Positions 32,221 through 36,483 of a stretch of 36,483 nucleotides of DNA are shown here, piece by piece. The notes beneath the pieces were generated by a model. That model saw only the letters and a list, made by a program, of their open reading frames with translations, was not told where the DNA came from and did no database searches. Origin of the DNA: Hyphomicrobiales bacterium (GTDB taxonomy: Bacteria; Pseudomonadota; Alphaproteobacteria; Rhizobiales; Beijerinckiaceae); contig UBZM01000077.1 in NCBI GenBank assembly GCA_900470095.1, forward strand, positions 1-36,483, read 5' to 3'. Position numbers and translations under genes: made by a program. Every line of letters begins with the position of its first letter. Within the stretch, counting starts at the first letter, position 1.

Positions 32221-33521
32221 GCGGCAAGGGCCCCTTCCTCAGAGCCTACCGCATGGCGACCGCGCTGTTCGAGCCGGCCGCCGCCGGCCTTCTGGTCTGG
32301 CGCCGTCGTCGCGGCAAGGAAGACCCGACGCGCTTCGCCGAACGCCGCGGCTATCCAGGTGTCCAAAGGCCCGACCAAACCCTGATCTGGCTGCATGGCG
32401 CCAGCGTCGGCGAGACGGTGACGCTGCTCCCCCTGATCGAGCGCCTGCAGCGGCGCGGACTGGCCGTTCTCGTCACGTCCGGCACGGTGACCTCGGCGCG
32501 CCTGCTTGCAGCGCGTTTGCCAGCCGGCGCCATCCACCAGTACCTGCCGCTCGACGTGCCGCGCTATATGCGCCGCTTCCTGGACTATTGGCGGCCGGCC
32601 ATGGGCCTGATCTGCGAATCCGAAATCTGGCCCAATATGGTGATCGAGGCACGCAAGCGGGATATTCCGCTCGTGCTGGTCAATGCCCGTATGTCGGAGC
32701 GCTCCTTCAAGCGTTGGTACAGGGCGCCCAGAACCTCGCGCTACCTGCTCTCCAGCTTCGAATCCTGCCTTGCCCAGTCGCAGGGCGACGGCGAGCGTCT
32801 TGCTCAGCTCGGCGCGCCGCGTGTCAGCATCGCCGGCAATCTGAAATTCGATGTCGCAGCGCCTCCGGCCGACCCGAATACGCTCGCGATCCTCGACGGG
32901 CTGACGGCCGGCCGACCGATCTGGATCGCTGCCAGCACGCATCCTGGCGAGGAAGAGCAGATTCTGTCGGCCCATCTCGGCATCAAGCCGCATCTGCCGA
33001 AGCTGCTCACGATCATCGCTCCGCGGCACCCACAGCGCGGCCAGGAGATCGAGGATCTCGCCCGGGCCAACGGTGTCGCCGTCGCGCGGCGCACGGCTGG
33101 AGAGATGCCGGACCCCGATATCGAGCTCTATATCGCCGACACGGTCAACGAGCTCGGTCTCTTCTATCGCCTCTCGCAAGTGGCCTTCCTCGGCGGTTCG
33201 CTCGTGCCGATGATCGGCGGCCATAATCCGATCGAGCCCGCCAAGCTCGGCTGCGCCCTGCTGCATGGGCCGTATGTCCACAACAACGCCGAGATCTTCG
33301 CCGCCTTCGATCAGGGGGGCGGCGCACGCGAAATTCCGGACGTGCAGGCGCTCGCGGGCGCGGTGCATCGCTGGCTCAGCGACCCGGCAGCCGCGCGGCA
33401 GGCAGCGCGGGCGGCAGGGCAAACCAGCAAGCAGCTCGGCGGCGCACTGAGCCGCACGGAACAGGCCCTCGAGCCGCTCTTGATGCGCGTCGCTCTTGGC
33501 CAGCGCGAGATCGAGAGCTGA
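32217..33521 (+). CDS. waaA: 3-Deoxy-D-manno-octulosonic acid (Kdo) transferase
   Basis: This inner-membrane glycosyltransferase (GT30) adds Kdo from CMP-Kdo to the lipid A precursor. The 434-residue protein has an N-terminal anchor (about 10-28), a possible ERRG counterpart of the catalytic Glu region (E42), and HGASVGE (60-66). CESEIWPNM, NARMSERSF, IAPRHPQRG and the C-terminal MIGGHNPIEPAKLG are all typical of WaaA/KdtA. It overlaps the acyltransferase upstream and shares one base with lpxK downstream (TGATG). All three are therefore likely co-translated. Confidence 0.97.
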   Translation: MSGKGPFLRAYRMATALFEPAAAGLLVWRRRRGKEDPTRFAERRGYPGVQRPDQTLIWLHGASVGETVTLLPLIERLQRRGLAVLVTSGTVTSARLLAARLPAGAIHQYLPLDVPRYMRRFLDYWRPAMGLICESEIWPNMVIEARKRDIPLVLVNARMSERSFKRWYRAPRTSRYLLSSFESCLAQSQGDGERLAQLGAPRVSIAGNLKFDVAAPPADPNTLAILDGLTAGRPIWIAASTHPGEEEQILSAHLGIKPHLPKLLTIIAPRHPQRGQEIEDLARANGVAVARRTAGEMPDPDIELYIADTVNELGLFYRLSQVAFLGGSLVPMIGGHNPIEPAKLGCALLHGPYVHNNAEIFAAFDQGGGAREIPDVQALAGAVHRWLSDPAAARQAARAAGQTSKQLGGALSRTEQALEPLLMRVALGQREIES

Positions 33522-34573
33522 TGCGCGCACCGGCGTTCTGGTGGCAGCGTCGGCCGAGCCTTCTGGCCCGGCTGCTGCAACCGATCGGCTCTCTCTACGG
33601 CGCGCTCACCGCGCGCCGCATGCGCCAGACCGGTACCGATGCAGGCATCCCGGTGATCTGCGTCGGGAATTTCATCGCTGGCGGCGCCGGGAAGACGCCA
33701 ACGGCGATCGCCCTCGCCGCTCTCGCGACGGCCCGCGGCCAAACGCCCTTCGTCTTGATGCGGGGCTATGGCGGACGGCTCGCCGGGCCTGTCGAAGTGG
33801 ACAGGCGTCACCATGATGCCAGCGGCGTCGGGGACGAGGCCCTGATGATGGCGTCGGCCGCCCGCACCGTGGTGGCCCGCGATCGGCCGGCCGGCGCCGC
33901 CTTCGCCAAGGCATTTGGCGCAAGCCTGATCATCATGGATGACGGGCTGCAGAACCCCTCGCTCACCAAACAGCTGCGGTTGGCCGTCGTTGATGGCGCA
34001 AGCGGGATCGGCAACGGATTGTGCCTGCCGGCCGGCCCGTTGCGGGCACCGCTGGCCGAGCAGTTGTCGATGACCGATGCGATCCTGGTGATCGGCGCGG
34101 GCGAGGCCGGAGATAGGGTCGCCGCTGCGGCCCAGGAGGCCGGCAAGCCGGTTCTGCGCGGGAGGCTTGCGCCGTCGGCCGGGATTGCCGACAGACTTCG
34201 TGGTCAGGCCGTCCTGGCCGTCTCAGGGATCGGGCGGCCGGAGAAATTCAGCGCGACCCTGCACGAGGCCGGCGCCGAAATCCGCGCCGAACATGCCTTC
34301 GGCGATCATCACGCCTACACGGCCGACGACGTTGCCAGGATCATCCGTGAGGCAGCGGCACTGGATTGCCTGGTGGCAACCACCGAAAAGGACATGACAA
34401 AGCTCGCCGCACTCTGGCCGTTTGCGGAGCAGCACCGCCTGCTGGTGGTTCCGGTTTCCCTCGCCTTCGACGAACCGAGCGAGGTCACGCGCCTGTTCGA
34501 TGGCGTGAAGACGGCCGCTCAGGCACGCCCGGCACGGCGCAGCCGCAACAATACGGCCTCCGGGGAAACATAG
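33521..34573 (+). CDS. lpxK: Tetraacyldisaccharide 4'-kinase
   Basis: This kinase phosphorylates the 4' position of the tetraacyldisaccharide to give lipid IVA at the inner membrane. The 350-residue protein has an N-terminal membrane-associated helix (about 10-30), the P-loop GGAGKTPT (54-61) in a VGNFIAGGAGKTP context, and IIMDDGLQNPSL with the Walker B-like Asp pair. TTEKDMTKL follows near the C-terminus. The last 55 bases lie antisense to the end of the DUF2093 gene, and the C-terminal RSRNNTASGET tail is a variable region. Its order after waaA is standard in this group. Confidence 0.97.
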   Translation: MRAPAFWWQRRPSLLARLLQPIGSLYGALTARRMRQTGTDAGIPVICVGNFIAGGAGKTPTAIALAALATARGQTPFVLMRGYGGRLAGPVEVDRRHHDASGVGDEALMMASAARTVVARDRPAGAAFAKAFGASLIIMDDGLQNPSLTKQLRLAVVDGASGIGNGLCLPAGPLRAPLAEQLSMTDAILVIGAGEAGDRVAAAAQEAGKPVLRGRLAPSAGIADRLRGQAVLAVSGIGRPEKFSATLHEAGAEIRAEHAFGDHHAYTADDVARIIREAAALDCLVATTEKDMTKLAALWPFAEQHRLLVVPVSLAFDEPSEVTRLFDGVKTAAQARPARRSRNNTASGET

Positions 34574-34740
34574 GCCTCCTGCCACTCGACGGACCAGTAA
34601 CGCAAGTCGTCGAGCTTGATCGGGGCACCGGTCACGGCGCAGCGCACGAAGGCGCCGGGACGCACGACGCGGAATTCGCCGTGACCATAGTCGACGGCAG
34701 CTTCGGGTCCCGGCACGGGAGGACGCTCGCTGATGTTCAT
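34519..34740 (-). CDS. DUF2093 domain protein
   Basis: This is a 73-residue protein on the - strand with the family pattern DYGHGEFRVVRPGAFVRCAV, TGAPIKLDDLRYWSVEWQEAY. A single Cys follows FVR. The function is unknown. A longer open frame runs through to 35670, but only these last codons match the family. The ATG at 34740 gives the usual DUF2093 length; a ribosome site is not obvious. It is convergent with lpxK, whose 3' end it overlaps by 55 bases; this gene pairing is seen in relatives. It is divergent from the hydrolase gene by 54 bases. Confidence 0.88.
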   Translation of the reverse strand: MNISERPPVPGPEAAVDYGHGEFRVVRPGAFVRCAVTGAPIKLDDLRYWSVEWQEAYVSPEAVLLRLRRAGRA

Positions 34741-34794
34741 CTGTAAGATCGAAAACCGTTGCTCAGGGAGTGAATTATCCGATAACTCGGAGCT

Positions 34795-35661
34795 GTGATA
34801 GCGTTCCTGCCGATGATGTCCAGTCTCGTCCGACACGTCATGGCCCTTACAGGCCTCGCGCTGCTTTGGTGCGCGCCCGCGTCTGCGGGCGGCTATGAGC
34901 GCGTTCGCATCCCGGTCGAGGAAGGACAGCTGGACGGTGTGCTGTACCGCCCGAACGGCCCAGGGCCATTCCCGGCCGTGGTCGCCTTGCATGGTTGCGG
35001 CGGCCTGTGGCGCGACAATGGCAAATTGTCCGCCCGGCATTCGGACTGGGGCGAGCGGCTGGCCGCAGCTGGCTACGTCGTGCTGATGCCGGACAGCTAC
35101 GGCTCGCGTAGGCTCGGTTCGCAATGCGGCGTCAAGGAACTGACAGTTCGGGCGAGCCGTGAGCGCGTCGCCGACGCGACAGCATCGCGGCAATGGCTGC
35201 AGGCTCGCGATGATGTGCGCGACAAGGACATCTCCCTGCTCGGTTGGTCCGGTGGCGGTTCGACCGTCCTGACCGCGATCCGCAAGGACCGGCGCCCGGC
35301 TGACGGCCAACCCGATTTCGCGCGCGCCATCGCCTTCTATCCGGGCTGCCGCTTCCAATCGGAGTCCGCGAGCTTTTCGGCCCGGCTGCCGACCCTCATC
35401 CTGATGGGCGATGCCGACGACTGGACCCCGCCCGCGCCCTGCGACCATCTCGCCAAAGCGGCACGGGCGCGCGGCGAAGCCATCGAACTCGTCCTCTATC
35501 CCGGCGCGCTGCATGATTTCGATCACCCTCGCCTCGAGGTGAAGGAGCGCAGCGACGTGGCCTATTCCGCGACCGGAACCGGCAAGGTCACGGTGGGGAC
35601 ACATCCTGAAGCCCGCGATGACGCGATCAAGCGCGTCAAGAGCTTCCTGATGGGGCGTTGA
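34795..35661 (+). CDS. Dienelactone hydrolase family protein, secreted
   Basis: This is a 288-residue alpha/beta hydrolase with a signal peptide (cleavage near A31). The oxyanion region is VALHGCGGLW (64-72). The nucleophile is S152 in LGWSGGGS, and the acid is in MGDADDW (D206 or D209). The histidine is H240 in GALHDFDHP. The Ser nucleophile differs from classic cytosolic dienelactone hydrolases, which use Cys. The substrate is unknown. The GTG start has GGAG only two bases away, so an ATG at 34813 or 34816 (a shorter leader) is also possible. It is convergent with xseA. Confidence 0.9.
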   Translation: MIAFLPMMSSLVRHVMALTGLALLWCAPASAGGYERVRIPVEEGQLDGVLYRPNGPGPFPAVVALHGCGGLWRDNGKLSARHSDWGERLAAAGYVVLMPDSYGSRRLGSQCGVKELTVRASRERVADATASRQWLQARDDVRDKDISLLGWSGGGSTVLTAIRKDRRPADGQPDFARAIAFYPGCRFQSESASFSARLPTLILMGDADDWTPPAPCDHLAKAARARGEAIELVLYPGALHDFDHPRLEVKERSDVAYSATGTGKVTVGTHPEARDDAIKRVKSFLMGR

Positions 35662-35670
35662 GCGCCCCAT
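35650..35670. terminator. Hairpin covering the hydrolase stop codon
   Basis: ATGGGGCG and CGCCCCAT pair perfectly (8 bp) across TTGAG, with the hydrolase TGA in the loop. It lies between two convergent genes and could stop both transcripts, although neither strand has a T-run. Confidence 0.4.
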
Positions 35671-35682
35671 ACTGTCCTTCAG

Positions 35683-36483
35683 CTAGAAGAGGTCGCCCTG
35701 CCCGCTGCGCGGTGTCTCCCGGCGCGGCGCACGAGCCGGCCGCGGCAACGGCCCTTCCCCGCCCGCGGTGACGGTGACATCGAAGCTGCCGTCGCTGACC
35801 TGAACGCTGAGCGCCAGGCCGGGCCTTGCCTGCTCCACGCCGCGAATGAGCGCTCCCGATCCATCGCGCACCAGCGCATAGCCACGCGCCAGGACAGCCT
35901 GGGGGCCGAGCGAGCGGACCAGGCTCCAGGCCGATTCAAGCCTGTCGCGACGGCGCCCCAGACCCTGGACAAAGGCGTGACTCGCCCTCAGCGACAGCTC
36001 ATCGGTGCGCTCATGCGCCCGTTGGAGGCGCAGCCGTTCCGCCCTCAGCAAGGCGTCACGCCCGGCTCGCAGGCGGCTCGAGAGCCCATCAAGCCTTGCC
36101 ACATAGGTCGCGAGCCGGACCGACGGAGATTGCCGCACGAGCCTCTGCGACAAAGCCGCAAGCCGTTGCTCGTAGGCCCGCGCGTTGCGCGCCAATGCCG
36201 GTGCAAGGCGTGCCGCCGCCAGATCGAGCCGCTGCCGCGGGCCGGAGAGGACAGCCTCCGGCCCCGGCAACGCCCGCGCAAGCGCACGCAGATCGCTGCG
36301 ACGGCGATCCGAGAGACGGCGCATCGCCCCCGCCTGCCGACGGGAGAGATCGGCGATCAGCGCCATCAGATCGGCGCGGACCGGCACGATCTTCTCGGCG
36401 GCGCCGGTCGGAGTCGGCGCACGCAGGTCGGCGGCGTGGTCGATCAGCGTCCAGTCGGTTTCGTGACCGACTGCGGATACGAG
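35683..36483 (-). CDS. xseA: Exodeoxyribonuclease VII large subunit (5' part beyond the window)
   Basis: This is the C-terminal 266 residues of XseA; the start lies beyond base 36483. The window edge reads LVSAVGHETDWTLIDHAADL followed by RAPTPTGAAEKIVPVRADL, the conserved end of the catalytic domain. A long charged coiled-coil region follows (about 30-190 of this fragment), then a C-terminal beta segment (ALVRDGSGALIRGVEQARPG) and a tail ending SGQGDLF. With XseB it forms the nuclease that degrades single-stranded DNA in the cytosol. Its stop is 21 bases from the convergent hydrolase stop. Confidence 0.96.
   Translation of the reverse strand, partial: LVSAVGHETDWTLIDHAADLRAPTPTGAAEKIVPVRADLMALIADLSRRQAGAMRRLSDRRRSDLRALARALPGPEAVLSGPRQRLDLAAARLAPALARNARAYEQRLAALSQRLVRQSPSVRLATYVARLDGLSSRLRAGRDALLRAERLRLQRAHERTDELSLRASHAFVQGLGRRRDRLESAWSLVRSLGPQAVLARGYALVRDGSGALIRGVEQARPGLALSVQVSDGSFDVTVTAGGEGPLPRPARAPRRETPRSGQGDLF

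Noticed and set aside
34741..35670. Upstream extension of the DUF2093 frame on the - strand
   Set aside because: Only the last 73 codons match the family; the extension lies antisense to the hydrolase gene and has no domain.
1..36483. Search for mobile elements, CRISPR arrays, phage genes, tRNA or rRNA
   Set aside because: No transposase or integrase motif, no regularly spaced repeats, and no tRNA-like cloverleaf or rRNA sequence was recognised by eye.

Overview
This window is a GC-rich, densely packed alphaproteobacterial chromosome segment. Gene order and protein style fit Hyphomicrobiales (Rhizobiales): a cta/cox cluster with coxF, an ispH-thrB-rnhA operon, DUF1127, DUF2093, DUF4170 and DUF6101-type proteins, and a lipid A/Kdo block. 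A Bosea-like genus is my guess and is not proven. Nearly all of it is core, housekeeping-type DNA. I see no prophage, transposase, CRISPR array, rRNA or tRNA. No gap between genes exceeds about 230 bases, so there is no long empty stretch.

Layout. (a) 1-4025, + strand: the last codons of cytochrome c oxidase subunit I, then ctaB (heme O synthase), coxF, ctaG (copper chaperone), ctaE (subunit III), a terminator, a DUF983 protein and surf1. This is an aa3-type oxidase structural and assembly cluster. (b) 4116-10503, + strand: thrC, an M16 zinc protease, a RimJ-type acetyltransferase and a large membrane GGDEF-EAL protein, joined by overlaps or a 6-base gap. (c) 10539-13311: yqgE (- strand), a stand-alone DsbD-alpha-like periplasmic protein, a Prx5-type peroxiredoxin and a GNAT protein. 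(d) 13327-15713, - strand: ispH-thrB-rnhA operon. (e) 15910-20158, + strand: a Kef-type CPA2 antiporter overlapping a MATE exporter, then a DUF937 protein. (f) 20180-23979: chemotaxis receptor, a DUF1127 protein divergent from a LysR regulator, and an orphan Flp pilin. (g) 24082-27728, - strand: rsmE, ybdK and gshA; ybdK and gshA are related ATP-grasp-like GCS2 ligases. (h) 27930-30040: a small secreted Cys4 protein, ubiA, a repeat-like hairpin region and a DUF6101-like protein. (i) 30269-34740: cysQ-like phosphatase, DUF4170, DUF374 acyltransferase, waaA and lpxK (lipid A and Kdo assembly), with DUF2093 antisense to the lpxK tail. (j) 34795-36483: periplasmic dienelactone-hydrolase-like protein and the C-terminal part of xseA.

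How the genes work together: region (a) builds the terminal oxidase, while ubiA supplies the ubiquinone side of the same respiratory chain. thrB and thrC are consecutive steps of threonine synthesis but sit in separate, oppositely oriented operons. Region (i) acts on the inner-membrane face in lipopolysaccharide core assembly.

I did not find a convincing undescribed multi-gene system. The best leads are modest: a GGDEF-EAL protein with a degenerate GGDEF motif but an intact-looking inhibitory site, translationally coupled to threonine synthase; a DsbD alpha domain without its membrane partner beside a peroxiredoxin; an orphan pilin gene preceded by a perfect 16-bp palindrome; the 55-bp tail-to-tail overlap of lpxK and DUF2093; and a repeat-like structured region after ubiA.
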